Positions 1-8,948 of a stretch of DNA of 64,000 nt are shown here, piece by piece (within the stretch, counting starts at the first letter, position 1; every line of letters begins with the position of its first letter). The position numbers and the translations under genes were made by a program. The notes below the pieces were generated by a model. The model saw only the letters and a program-made list of their open reading frames with translations. It ran no database searches and was not told the origin of the DNA. This DNA is from Carnobacterium divergens DSM 20623. Its GTDB lineage: Bacteria; Bacillota; Bacilli; Lactobacillales; Carnobacteriaceae. The stretch covers positions 1,426,001 through 1,490,000 of the forward strand of contig NZ_JQLO01000001.1 of the NCBI RefSeq assembly GCF_000744255.1. The letters run 5' to 3'.

Positions 1-928
1 GACGTTCGGTTGTATCGCGTAAAACCAATACTGGAACACCTAATGAAGGAGCTTCCTCTTGAACACCACCAGAATCACTCATAATCATGTAGCTTCTAGC
101 TGCTAAGTTATGAAAATCAATAACATCTAATGGATCAATTAAATGGATGCGTTCGTGGTTACCTAAGATAGTACTTGCTGCTTCTTGTACAACTGGATTT
201 AGATGTACTGGATAAACTACTTCCACATCAGCATGACTGTCCACGACTTTACGAATCGCATGGAAAACGCGTTCCATTGGTTCACCTTGATTCTCTCTTC
301 TGTGCATAGTCATCAAAATTAAACGATTGTCTTCTTTGATTTTAGCTAACACTTCATGCTGGTACTCTTCTTTAACCGTCTCATTTAAGGCATCAATTGC
401 CGTATTTCCTGTAATAAATATTTTATCTTTTGGATGATTTTCATTCACTAAATTTTCTTCGCTTTCAACCGTTGGAGCAAAATATAAATCGGATAAGACA
501 TCCGTTACTTGGCGGTTCATTTCTTCTGGGAATGGAGAGTACTTATTCCATGTTCTTAATCCCGCTTCAACATGACCTACCATAATTTGGTTGTAAAATG
601 CAGATATTCCTGCTGCAAAAGTTGTTGTTGTATCGCCATGAACTAACACGATATCTGGTTTTGCTTCTTTCATTACATCTTCTAAGCCAATTAAAACATT
701 CGCTGTAATTTGAGCTAAGGTTTGGCGATCTTTCATCACATTTAAGTCATAGTCTGGTTTAATGTTAAAAATGGATAATACTTGATCTAACATTTGACGA
801 TGTTGCGCTGTTACAACTACGATTGATTCGAATCGATCACTTTGACGCTCTAATTCTAAAACTAATGGAGCCATCTTAATAGCTTCTGGTCTAGTTCCAA
901 ATATCGTCATTACTTTTATTTTCTTCAT
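1..928 (-). CDS. mnaA: UDP-N-acetylglucosamine 2-epimerase, 3' part cut by window edge
   Basis: Interconverts UDP-GlcNAc and UDP-ManNAc in the cytoplasm, supplying ManNAc for wall teichoic acid or exopolysaccharide. The frame opens at 928 (MKKIKVMTIFGTRPEAIK) and stays open to base 1, about 309 of the usual 370-385 residues, so only the C-terminal end is missing. Family motifs seen are HGDTTTTFA, GHVEAGLRTW, FPEEMNR, MTMHRRENQG and SDSGGVQEEAPSLG. It follows the exopolysaccharide operon on the same strand but is separated from it by a terminator, so it is probably transcribed on its own. The product is clear; which polymer it serves is inferred from position only. Confidence 0.93.
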   Translation of the reverse strand, partial: MKKIKVMTIFGTRPEAIKMAPLVLELERQSDRFESIVVVTAQHRQMLDQVLSIFNIKPDYDLNVMKDRQTLAQITANVLIGLEDVMKEAKPDIVLVHGDTTTTFAAGISAFYNQIMVGHVEAGLRTWNKYSPFPEEMNRQVTDVLSDLYFAPTVESEENLVNENHPKDKIFITGNTAIDALNETVKEEYQHEVLAKIKEDNRLILMTMHRRENQGEPMERVFHAIRKVVDSHADVEVVYPVHLNPVVQEAASTILGNHERIHLIDPLDVIDFHNLAARSYMIMSDSGGVQEEAPSLGVPVLVLRDTTER

Positions 929-984
929 AATTTCAATTCCTTTAAAATGTATTTTCTAATGTCTAAAATAATTGTACCATAAAA

Positions 985-1022
985 TAAAAAACAAACAAAC
1001 CTGTATCTCGTTTGTTTGTTTT
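985..1022 (-). terminator. Rho-independent terminator after the LCP gene
   Basis: An inverted repeat of AAACAAACAAAC (989-1000) and its complement (1010-1022) around a 9-base loop is followed on the minus strand by a T-rich run. It lies just after the LCP stop codon and closes the exopolysaccharide operon. Confidence 0.8.
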
Positions 1023-1028
1023 CTATTA

Positions 1029-1943
1029 TTACAAACCTAATTGTACTTTTAAATTTTCAGAAATTTTTTGTAACTCTTCTGGTGCTATAATTTGATATGA
1101 AACACCATTAATCATTTCTCCAGTACCTTGCATTTGAATTTGCTCAACATTTCCTGCGGCTGCTTTATATTTCCCTTGAATGTCCATCATATCATCAAAG
1201 GTTAAATTTGTTGCCATATTATTCCCCATCGCGTTTAAAATATCTTTATATCTCGTCAAAGTTGAAAAATTAGCCGCTTTTTTAACAATTGCTTCAATGA
1301 CTTGTCTTTGTCGACCTTGTCTACCATAATCGCCAGTTGGGTCTTTATAACGCATTCTTGAGTAGGCCAAAGCTTTTTCACCGTCTAAATGAACTGGACC
1401 TTTAGTAAATTTGATATTATCTTGGCTAAAGTCAAGTGGACTATCCACATCAACTCCTCCTACAGCATCCACAATCTCTTTTACTCCCTGCATATTAATT
1501 TCAATATAATAATCAATTGGGATATCTAATAAATTTTGAACAGTGTTGATCGCCATTGTCGTTCCACCAAAAGCATATGCATGGTTAATTTTATCTGTTG
1601 TACCATGACCTACAATTTCAGTATACGTATCTCTTGGAATACTTACAATTTTTGTTTCATTTTTTTCTGGATTTACGGTAACGACCATCACAGAATCAGA
1701 ACGTCCTTGTTCAGTTCTTCCTAAATCACCAGTATCTACTCCTAATAACAAGACAGAAAAAGGTTGTCCTTTTTCAATATTAATGGGTGTTTTCCTAGTT
1801 TCTTCCTTATCAACTTTTTTATACATCTTATCTGTTGTTTTTGTAACATCATGATACACCTTATAGGCATACGCTCCCATTGCACCTACTGCGAGTAAAA
1901 AAATACATAGAATCCAAATTAAGATTTTTTTCATTTTAGACAT
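1029..1943 (-). CDS. LytR-CpsA-Psr (LCP) family glycopolymer transferase
   Basis: Predicted to move an undecaprenyl-diphosphate-linked polymer onto peptidoglycan at the outer membrane face. The 304 residues show a short cytoplasmic start, one membrane anchor (about 6-26) and an extracellular LCP domain (about 60-290). Conserved stretches include LLLGVDTGD, GRSDSVMVVTVNP, IPRDTYTEI, KINHAYAFGG and DAVGGVDVD, the Asp/Arg-rich pocket that binds the pyrophosphate lipid in this family. It is the last gene of the exopolysaccharide operon, 45 bp after the flippase, so it is probably the enzyme that anchors this capsule. The start has a good Shine-Dalgarno (AGGAGG). Confidence 0.92.
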   Translation of the reverse strand: MSKMKKILIWILCIFLLAVGAMGAYAYKVYHDVTKTTDKMYKKVDKEETRKTPINIEKGQPFSVLLLGVDTGDLGRTEQGRSDSVMVVTVNPEKNETKIVSIPRDTYTEIVGHGTTDKINHAYAFGGTTMAINTVQNLLDIPIDYYIEINMQGVKEIVDAVGGVDVDSPLDFSQDNIKFTKGPVHLDGEKALAYSRMRYKDPTGDYGRQGRQRQVIEAIVKKAANFSTLTRYKDILNAMGNNMATNLTFDDMMDIQGKYKAAAGNVEQIQMQGTGEMINGVSYQIIAPEELQKISENLKVQLGL

Positions 1944-1988
1944 AAGTTCCTCCTTGAAATATTAATTCATTACAACAAACTAACCTCA

Positions 1989-3386
1989 TCATTTCTTTAA
2001 ACTCAAAATTTTACCTAGCAATTTTTTAATATATTCTTTATTAATGAAACAAAGGAAAATAAATACAACTGTATTCGAAATCAATTCGTATTGTGTATTC
2101 ATATTTAAGTTTAAAATCCCTATTTGAACACTAATTAGAGCTATATTCAAACAAATATTTAATTTATCTAAATTTAGGTTAATCAAACTCTTTGTATCTC
2201 TCATTCTAATAATCCATGTCACAAAAAAACTAATCATGACGGATATGGAAGCACCAGTTAATCCAAAAATAGGAATAAGAATAAAATTCCCTATTATATT
2301 AACTAATGCTCCAAATATTGATGTAATAAAAACCCCTTTCGTTTCTTTTGCAGCAATATAACTTGCTGTTATAAAAGAAGAAAAGCTAGAAAATACAACC
2401 CCTAATAATAAAAATGGTATATATTTCCAAGTTATAAAATAGCTTGTTTCAACTGCAAAAGAAAGTACTGGTTTTAAAAAAACAAGAAAAATAGAAGAGC
2501 CTATAAACATAACGAAGGTAAAGAAATTAAAAATTGTAGAAAAAAAGTTGCCGCTTTCTTTTGAATCGAATTCTTCAATTGCTGATAACTGCCATGCTTG
2601 AAAAAAAATGGAATATAAGATAGATAGCAAACTTGGAAATTTATTTGCAACTGCATATAACCCATTTGCTGATAGCCCTAAATAATACAATATAAAAAAT
2701 CGTCCAGACGCATTAGTAATCCACCACATCAAAGAGTTTGGTATTAGAGGAATACTATATAGCAACATCATTTTTATCAACTTTTTATTGATTTTTTTCC
2801 AATAAAAATATTGATTAATTTTTAAAAAAATTACTAAATAAAGAATCCCAATAATTGTTGATAAAATCATTGACAGTAAATATCCAGAAATACTCATTTT
2901 TAAATAGACTATGAATACTAAATTAAAAAATAATAAAAAACATGCAACAATTACTCCTGAACTTGCAAATAAGCTTACTCTTCCAATGCCTCTAGCAAAC
3001 TGAGAGAAGATAGAATAAAAAATTTGTAAAAAAAGCAATATATATAATGGTAGAAGCAAATCAGACTTCATAAAATTGAGTGCCACTGGATATAGTAGCA
3101 ACGATGCTACTGATCCAATAATTGAAACGACAATTCCATTAGTTAAAACAGACTCTTTATCCGCATCTTGATCCATTACAAATCTCAGAACAGCATCGAA
3201 AATACTTAAAGATACTATTGGTAACAACAAATTAGTCGAAGTAGTAATTAAATCTGTTACTCCATATTCGCTTGGAGTTAAATAGTATGTGTACAGAGGA
3301 ACTAGTAAAATAGCAACTAGTTTTGTACCAAGGTTTCCAATTGCAAAAATTAATGAATTATTTAGTAATTTTTTATACTTATTCAT
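1989..3386 (-). CDS. wzx: Wzx-type polysaccharide flippase
   Basis: Membrane protein of the polysaccharide export/MATE-like fold, expected to flip undecaprenyl-linked repeat units. I place the start at 3386 (MNKYKKLLNNS), 8 bp inside the end of the upstream gene. The frame could open 18 codons earlier, but that would add a 62-bp overlap with no better ribosome site. The roughly 465 residues hold about 12-14 hydrophobic segments. The N-terminus (LIFAIGNLGTKLVAILLVPLYTYYLTPSEYG) is typical of the family. It sits between the pyruvyl transferase and LCP genes, as expected of a Wzx/Wzy system. Confidence 0.9.
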   Translation of the reverse strand: MNKYKKLLNNSLIFAIGNLGTKLVAILLVPLYTYYLTPSEYGVTDLITTSTNLLLPIVSLSIFDAVLRFVMDQDADKESVLTNGIVVSIIGSVASLLLYPVALNFMKSDLLLPLYILLFLQIFYSIFSQFARGIGRVSLFASSGVIVACFLLFFNLVFIVYLKMSISGYLLSMILSTIIGILYLVIFLKINQYFYWKKINKKLIKMMLLYSIPLIPNSLMWWITNASGRFFILYYLGLSANGLYAVANKFPSLLSILYSIFFQAWQLSAIEEFDSKESGNFFSTIFNFFTFVMFIGSSIFLVFLKPVLSFAVETSYFITWKYIPFLLLGVVFSSFSSFITASYIAAKETKGVFITSIFGALVNIIGNFILIPIFGLTGASISVMISFFVTWIIRMRDTKSLINLNLDKLNICLNIALISVQIGILNLNMNTQYELISNTVVFIFLCFINKEYIKKLLGKILSLKK

Positions 3387-4377
3387 ATTTTTCTTCACTT
3401 GATACGAATTGATCTTTCCATGTATTGATTTTATTAGCATCTAATACTATTTCAGTATTAAAATTTGATACAATCATTTTTTCTAATTTTCCGTCTAATT
3501 CATCGCGTTCTATGCAGGGTATATTATTAGTTATTTTTATTTCCCTTGCACGATTATCAATTGCTAAAATAATAGAACGTTTAAAATTTTGAATAGCAAA
3601 AATTCCACCGTGTAATCTTGAACCTACATAATCAATATCTTGTTTTAAGATTTTTCTATAACTTGCTAGATTAGGTGTGACAACTTTCACTCCTTTTTCT
3701 TGACCAAGATCAACTAAGTAGTCATAATCCTCAATACATTGTGGCCAAAAATAAACTTCCGAATAGTTTCTTTTTAGTATATCAATCATTAGACTATCTA
3801 ATCTTTCATTTTTTGCATATTCATAATGCGTTAATGTAAAAATTACACTTTTGGATTTTTCTTTAGGGATTTGCTTGCAATGTTTCTCATCTATATTCCA
3901 CAATGTTGGGCATCCTGTGTTAATGGCTTTATAGCCTAATTTCTCAATCATTATTTTAGTTTTCTCGTCTCTGACACTGTGAATAAATTCTTTGTTCAAT
4001 AATTTTTTATACAAAAATTTTGTGTATAAATTAACTTTTTTCGCATTTTCACCACTACCCACACCTAGTAAAATTGAAGAGTTAGCAACTTTAGTATTAA
4101 ACACATTAATATTCCAGACAGGCATAGGTCTTAACATATTTTTAAATAACAAGTTTGAGCCACATACAAATTTAAAGTCTGCATTTGAATAATTCTCAAT
4201 ATATTTTCTTGAATATACGTTTTGAAACTTATAATAAGTTGGAGTATGTGTTGGAAAGGTCATACAGTAATTTTCTTCAAATAAATACGCCATATTTTCT
4301 TTTATAGATTCTACAATAATTTCGTCTCCCATATTTAAAGAAGCTATGGATGTATCAAATATTAAAATTTTCTTCAT
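3379..4377 (-). CDS. Polysaccharide pyruvyl transferase family protein
   Basis: Probable transferase adding a pyruvate ketal from phosphoenolpyruvate to a repeat-unit sugar, giving the polymer negative charge. The 332 residues begin ILIFDTSIASLNMGDEI, the N-terminal Gly/Asp motif of the CsaB/WcaK family, and carry the C-terminal GSRLHGGIFAIQNF motif (about 253-266) whose Arg-His pair is conserved. There is no signal peptide or membrane segment, so it acts in the cytoplasm on the lipid-linked unit. It overlaps the flippase gene slightly and follows the Wzy gene by 10 bp. Family membership is well supported; the acceptor sugar is unknown. Confidence 0.85.
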   Translation of the reverse strand: MKKILIFDTSIASLNMGDEIIVESIKENMAYLFEENYCMTFPTHTPTYYKFQNVYSRKYIENYSNADFKFVCGSNLLFKNMLRPMPVWNINVFNTKVANSSILLGVGSGENAKKVNLYTKFLYKKLLNKEFIHSVRDEKTKIMIEKLGYKAINTGCPTLWNIDEKHCKQIPKEKSKSVIFTLTHYEYAKNERLDSLMIDILKRNYSEVYFWPQCIEDYDYLVDLGQEKGVKVVTPNLASYRKILKQDIDYVGSRLHGGIFAIQNFKRSIILAIDNRAREIKITNNIPCIERDELDGKLEKMIVSNFNTEIVLDANKINTWKDQFVSSEEKYE

Positions 4378-4387
4378 TTTATCATTC

Positions 4388-5455
4388 CTATCTGTAAAAT
4401 TTGTAAGGATATATTACATTCCATTCTGGGCGGTATAATTGAATTACAAAGAAATATACCAAACATACAACAACTACTAGAAATCCGATTATTAGTTTGA
4501 GTTTTTTATCTTTTAAATTGCTAATTATTCCTGGAATATATAGTATTGAAAAAATACTGAAATAATCAGTAGCTCTCGCAATTAAATTGAAATTTAGTGA
4601 TAATACAGTTAATGAAATACTAATCATAATGTATACTGTCATCATGTTCCACTCTTTATATGAAAATTGTTTAGAATCTAAACTAGGTTTAAACACAAGA
4701 CCAAAAATAAAAATAAGACTTAGTACTAATAAATTCATAATTGAAGCCAATCTAACTTCTCCATTCATATAAATACTACCTATATAGCTATTATACACGG
4801 GGAAGATCCTTAAAAAAAGATTTAAAATAGGAATGTATGCAATATATCCAACGATTGTTATTATCGAAAATATAGCTATACTGATTTTATTAATTTTAAT
4901 TTTTTTAAGTACTATCGCCAATAAAAAAACTAGTGCGGTATTATGAAATAAAGAGGCAAATAGTATCAAAATAAATGCAACCACTACTTTATCTTTTCTT
5001 AAATAATTCCAAGCAAGAAATACAATACTTAAAGCCAATTGTTGTCTAATTAAGTTAACTGAGTTGCCAAAGTAACCTAGTGTTAAAAATAAAAAGATAC
5101 TAAAAACAGGTGATGCAGAGAATTTTTTAATAAAAAAATAATAAGCCGTATAGATCATAATAGAAGTAATGATTATAATAGACTGGCTATTAGAAAATAA
5201 AAATGCTATACATTCATTTAACTTAATATAACCTATCTCAAAATTTGTATTTTTCAAATCAATTTGTCCAAATTTCACACGTTCAAAAATCATTAAATAA
5301 GATCTCGTATCATTTCCTATACTACTGTCCCTAAATGCAGATAAAATAAAAAATGGCACTATCGCAATAAAACCATAATTCTTACTTTTTATTGAGGAAG
5401 TATCCATTAAATATAATATTAGCAAATAAATACATAGTGCTACATATACCAACAA
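4388..5455 (-). CDS. wzy: Wzy-like polysaccharide polymerase (EpsG family)
   Basis: Predicted to join lipid-linked repeat units on the outer membrane face. The 355 residues form about ten hydrophobic segments. Features of the EpsG branch are SAFRDSSIGNDTRSYL (about 39-54) with the conserved Arg-Asp and Gly-Asp-Asp, and a long loop with NLIRQQLALSIVFLAW (about 133-148). Polymerases vary greatly in sequence, so the call rests on topology, these motifs and a position between a glycosyltransferase and a flippase. Confidence 0.82.
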   Translation of the reverse strand: MLVYVALCIYLLILYLMDTSSIKSKNYGFIAIVPFFILSAFRDSSIGNDTRSYLMIFERVKFGQIDLKNTNFEIGYIKLNECIAFLFSNSQSIIIITSIMIYTAYYFFIKKFSASPVFSIFLFLTLGYFGNSVNLIRQQLALSIVFLAWNYLRKDKVVVAFILILFASLFHNTALVFLLAIVLKKIKINKISIAIFSIITIVGYIAYIPILNLFLRIFPVYNSYIGSIYMNGEVRLASIMNLLVLSLIFIFGLVFKPSLDSKQFSYKEWNMMTVYIMISISLTVLSLNFNLIARATDYFSIFSILYIPGIISNLKDKKLKLIIGFLVVVVCLVYFFVIQLYRPEWNVIYPYKFYR

Positions 5456-5471
5456 AATAATAACCTCCTCA

Positions 5472-6569
5472 TTAATTCGTCATTGCTAAATACATTTCCT
5501 CTAACTTTTTAGCTTCCAATTCAATATCATAATTTTTCTCTTTAATTTTTCCGTCCGTTTTTCCTCTAATATAATTTTTCTCTAGATTAACAATTTGCAT
5601 TGTATTTTTCAGTGCCTCTTCATTTATGTCAATAAAATAAGAACCGCAAAGATCTACTTCTTTGCTTATAGTATTGCTAAACATGCATGGTAACCCCGAC
5701 GCTTGAGCTTCAATTCCAGCTACTGGTAATCCTTCGTATAACGAAGGAAGAATAAATAAATCCATTGCTTGATAATATTTTTCAACTTCCTGGTTAAATC
5801 CTACAAAAATTATATCTTTATAAATATTTAGCTCCCTAGCTTTATGCTCAATGTTTTCTTTTAAAGGACCTTCACCTATTAGTAATAATTTTGATTGATT
5901 ATTTATTACTTGATATTCTGCAAAAATATCTAATAAATACAAATGATTTTTTTGCTCAGCATATCTTCCTACATGACCGATAACAAACTCATTAATTAAT
6001 CCTAATTTCTTACGGTATTCATCTCTTATTATTGAATCGTATGAAAAACGCTTCAAATCAATCGCATTATTTATTAGTATAAATTTTTTATTTTTAAATA
6101 GTAACTCGCCAGCTTCAGTTGAACAAGCAAAGAAATAATTCGCATTTTTAGTTATATTTTTTGAAAAAATCTTATTTCGAATTGAACCAATTTTACTTTC
6201 AGAATAGTTAGTCGCATGACTATGGGCGATTCTATTTTTCACTCCCAATTTCTTACTGATTCTTAAAGCTAAATTCCAAATAGAAATTGTATGATAATGA
6301 ATAATAGGGTAATCGTGGTTACTAAAAAAATATGTTACCTCTTTTTTTATTCTAAAAGGATTCTTTTTATATTTGCTACTAATATAAAAAATTTTCCCTC
6401 CTAATTTATTTATTTCGTCTTCGTAATTTTCTTTTTCTGAATCAAAACACAAAAAATCAAATTGAATTTTTTCTCTATCAATATTTCTGTAAAAATTCAT
6501 TATCACGCTCATTACACCACTTCTTTTATCTAGAGTGTTAGGCAAGTGTAATATTCTGATAGGAAACAT
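5472..6569 (-). CDS. GT4-family glycosyltransferase (EpsF-like)
   Basis: Retaining GT-B glycosyltransferase, expected to add a sugar to the growing lipid-linked unit on the cytoplasmic face. In 365 residues it has the N-terminal HLPNTLDKRSGVMSVIMNFYRN segment and the donor-binding C-terminal domain with IGHVGRYAEQKNHLYLLDIF, LLLIGEGPLKENIE, VGFNQEVEKYYQAMDLFILPSLYEG and PVAGIEAQASGLP. The glutamates of the last motif are the family's EX7E-type signature. A clear AAGGAAG ribosome site precedes the start. Donor and acceptor cannot be told from sequence. Confidence 0.9.
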   Translation of the reverse strand: MFPIRILHLPNTLDKRSGVMSVIMNFYRNIDREKIQFDFLCFDSEKENYEDEINKLGGKIFYISSKYKKNPFRIKKEVTYFFSNHDYPIIHYHTISIWNLALRISKKLGVKNRIAHSHATNYSESKIGSIRNKIFSKNITKNANYFFACSTEAGELLFKNKKFILINNAIDLKRFSYDSIIRDEYRKKLGLINEFVIGHVGRYAEQKNHLYLLDIFAEYQVINNQSKLLLIGEGPLKENIEHKARELNIYKDIIFVGFNQEVEKYYQAMDLFILPSLYEGLPVAGIEAQASGLPCMFSNTISKEVDLCGSYFIDINEEALKNTMQIVNLEKNYIRGKTDGKIKEKNYDIELEAKKLEEMYLAMTN

Positions 6570-6571
6570 TG

Positions 6572-7195
6572 TTATTCTTCCTTTCTAAAATTCAATTTTT
6601 TAGTATAATATTCTAATTCACCTTTACCACCAATTTTTTCAAACCCAATTTTTTCATAAAACTTTTTAGCTCCAGTATTATCTTTTTTTACTGAAAGACT
6701 ATAGGCTTTTACTTGGTTCTCTTTTAACTGCATTTCAACTTTATTAATTAACACATCAGCTATCTTTTTACCTCGAAAATTATCATCAATAGCTATTGAC
6801 AATAAACAATTTTCTTCCTCTTCTACATTTTCTTCTTTTGATTTTTTAAATACATTCATAACTCTACTTTTCAGTCCCAAAAATATTGTTTTATTCATTT
6901 TCAACGTTTCGATAACTATTTTTTTACTTAATAAATAAAAATTATCTTTGTAAAAATTTTTGATTATATTAGAATAATTAGAAGTTGTCAAAACAAACCC
7001 TACTATTTCATTGTTATAACTTGCTTTTAAAAAAATTGTACCTTTATCATCATCATATGCTTGATAGTATTTTTTTACCAACTCAAACCCTAAATTTTTC
7101 AAAAAATAGTTTCTAAAGATTTTACAATGAAGCTCAACAATTTCCTCAAGATCTTCTTTAGAAACTACTTCTACTTTTATTACCTCATTCATCAT
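6572..7195 (-). CDS. GNAT-family N-acetyltransferase in the polysaccharide operon
   Basis: Acetyl-CoA-dependent acyltransferase, probably modifying an amino sugar or other building block of the polymer. The GNAT core is seen in LLSIAIDDNFRGKKIADVLINKVE (the R/Q-x-x-G-x-G/A acetyl-CoA loop is RGKKIA) and in SLSVKKDNTGAKKFYEKIGFEKIG. I prefer the start at 7195, about 9 bases after GAAGGGA; the frame extends six codons further through a TTG. An insert around residues 100-125 (lysine- and glutamate-rich) is unusual. It could supply the 4-N-acetylation step that PglD performs in bacillosamine pathways, but PglD belongs to a different fold, so this is inference. Confidence 0.8.
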   Translation of the reverse strand: MMNEVIKVEVVSKEDLEEIVELHCKIFRNYFLKNLGFELVKKYYQAYDDDKGTIFLKASYNNEIVGFVLTTSNYSNIIKNFYKDNFYLLSKKIVIETLKMNKTIFLGLKSRVMNVFKKSKEENVEEEENCLLSIAIDDNFRGKKIADVLINKVEMQLKENQVKAYSLSVKKDNTGAKKFYEKIGFEKIGGKGELEYYTKKLNFRKEE

Positions 7196-7240
7196 TTTAC
7201 ACATTCCCTTCAATAATTCACTCTAGACTACAATAACCTC

Positions 7241-8242
7241 TTAATTTAAACTCAATGATTTTCGTTTAAATGGATAGGCTAACATTCCAATAATAGTTCC
7301 TATCCCATAAAAAAAATGAAGTGAAAAAAATATAAAAGGGAGTAAAATAAGTACTAAAGAATTTTTTTTTGTTTGCTTAAGTGAAAAAAAACTCATCAAA
7401 ATCGCAAAAGAAAAATACAAAGCTAATAGTAACAAAATAAAAAAAGGAGTATATAAAGAAATTATTGAACATACAATAAGCGCCAAAACAAAAGAAGCTG
7501 GAACAAAATGATAAAGGGATAAGCACCTTGGACAAACCCCCAACGTTAAACCAATCCAATAACCATTTAAAAATTTTTGTTTCAACATTTTTTTTAGTGA
7601 ACTTCTAACATGTTGATACGACACAATTTCTGGGCTGTAACAAAATTTATAACCAGCCTTTCTCATTCGATAGTGTAGTTCATTATCCTCAGTTCTACCT
7701 AATTTTTCATTAAATAGACCTACATTATTAAACACTTCTTTTCTATACGCAGCATGAAACATCGAATTCACATATTTTTTTTCTTCACTTTTTCTATACG
7801 GAGCAATGCTGCTACCGAACATAGAAGATTCTGCCGTTAGTAAAAGCTCAGTCCAATTAGTTGAATTAACTAAAATATTGGGTCTTTTCCCTCCTGATAT
7901 ATCTTCTCCAGATTCTAAAACTTTAATATTTTTTTCAATAAAATCAGTAGGAATCGAAGCATGCGCATCTACACGAATAATAACATCTCCAATTGCATTT
8001 TGTATTGCTACATTCCAACCAGCAGCTTGTTTCTTTTTGATATTATCAAGTACTTTTATATCAAAAAAATCACTATTTTCAAAAAATTCATTCATTATTT
8101 TTTTAGTATCATCCTGAGAACAACTATCAACCAAGATTAATTGAATACTACTGTGAGGGAAGCTTTGTTTTTTTATGTCATTCAATAAATGTTCAATTGT
8201 TTTTTCTTCATTAAGAGCAATAACACACAATGAAATCAGCAT
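7241..8242 (-). CDS. GT2-family glycosyltransferase with C-terminal membrane segments
   Basis: Inverting GT-A glycosyltransferase. The 333 residues start LISLCVIALNEEKTIEHLL, then LILVDSCSQDDT, AAGWNVAIQNAIGDVIIRVDAHA (the DXD-like VDAHA metal/donor site, about 93-97) and GRTEDNELHYRMRKAGYKF (the ED catalytic base region). Three hydrophobic segments near 240-325 tie it to the membrane, as in ExoA-type succinoglycan glucosyltransferases. It sits 4 bp from the next gene and so is in the same transcript. The sugar transferred is unknown. Confidence 0.9.
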   Translation of the reverse strand: MLISLCVIALNEEKTIEHLLNDIKKQSFPHSSIQLILVDSCSQDDTKKIMNEFFENSDFFDIKVLDNIKKKQAAGWNVAIQNAIGDVIIRVDAHASIPTDFIEKNIKVLESGEDISGGKRPNILVNSTNWTELLLTAESSMFGSSIAPYRKSEEKKYVNSMFHAAYRKEVFNNVGLFNEKLGRTEDNELHYRMRKAGYKFCYSPEIVSYQHVRSSLKKMLKQKFLNGYWIGLTLGVCPRCLSLYHFVPASFVLALIVCSIISLYTPFFILLLLALYFSFAILMSFFSLKQTKKNSLVLILLPFIFFSLHFFYGIGTIIGMLAYPFKRKSLSLN

Positions 8243-8245
8243 ACT

Positions 8246-8938
8246 TTAATCTCCTTTTTTCAAAACAGCTACGAATGTTTCTATCATTATAGTCATATCA
8301 CCTAGAAAACTGTAATTTTCTAAATATTTTAAATTATATTTCATTTTTTCAGGTAGTATCTCATTAACATAGGTTTTTTCGATACCTTTAGAAGAATTCA
8401 ATAACTTCTGCTCATTTTTAAATTTGATGCTCGCTAAAGAAGTTACTCCTGCCGGCAATAATAAAGTTGCATACATTTCTTTAGAGTATTGATTAACATA
8501 ATATTCAACTTCTGGTCTAGTCCCAACGAAGGTCATCTCACCTTTAATAATATTCAATAATTGTGGAACTTCATCTATTCTATATTTCCTTAGTACTTTG
8601 CCAATTTTTGTTATTCTTTGATCATTATCTATGGTTACTAAAGATCCTTTTTTATCTGCATTTTCTATCATTGTACGAAATTTATAAATATCAAATAGTT
8701 TGCCGTTTTTTGTTACTCGCGTTTGTTTGTAGAAGACTTTCCCTCTACTATCGCTCTTTATTAAGATAGCTACCACTAGCATAAAAAAAGATGCAAATAA
8801 TAGTAAACATGAGGCTAATGTTAAATCAAATGCCCGCTTACTTATTAATGATTTTTTTTTTTTATTAAGTATCCTAAAGTACTTTTCTACCTCTTCATTT
8901 CTCATTACTCCGGGTAAATCATTCCATTTTTGTAACAT
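8246..8938 (-). CDS. Undecaprenyl-phosphate sugar-1-phosphate (priming) transferase
   Basis: Starts each repeat unit by moving a sugar-1-phosphate from a UDP-sugar to undecaprenyl phosphate. The start at 8938 (MLQKWNDLPG) has AGGAG at proper distance; the longer frame would overlap the upstream gene by 29 bp. After one membrane segment (about 35-58) comes the cytoplasmic catalytic domain with KFRTMIENAD, RKYRIDEVPQLLNIIKGEMTF and VGTRPE, all diagnostic of the bacterial sugar transferase family. This is the small PglC/WcaJ-core form, without the large N-terminal membrane domain. Next to a 4,6-dehydratase and an aminotransferase, its donor may be a diacetamido-trideoxy sugar. Confidence 0.93.
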   Translation of the reverse strand: MLQKWNDLPGVMRNEEVEKYFRILNKKKKSLISKRAFDLTLASCLLLFASFFMLVVAILIKSDSRGKVFYKQTRVTKNGKLFDIYKFRTMIENADKKGSLVTIDNDQRITKIGKVLRKYRIDEVPQLLNIIKGEMTFVGTRPEVEYYVNQYSKEMYATLLLPAGVTSLASIKFKNEQKLLNSSKGIEKTYVNEILPEKMKYNLKYLENYSFLGDMTIMIETFVAVLKKGD

Positions 8939-8948
8939 ATTCACTCTC

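Noticed and set aside
1536-1724. A 62-codon plus-strand frame inside the LCP gene, and many similar plus-strand frames across the window.
   Set aside because: They lie opposite well-supported genes, lack ribosome sites and show no protein-like composition.
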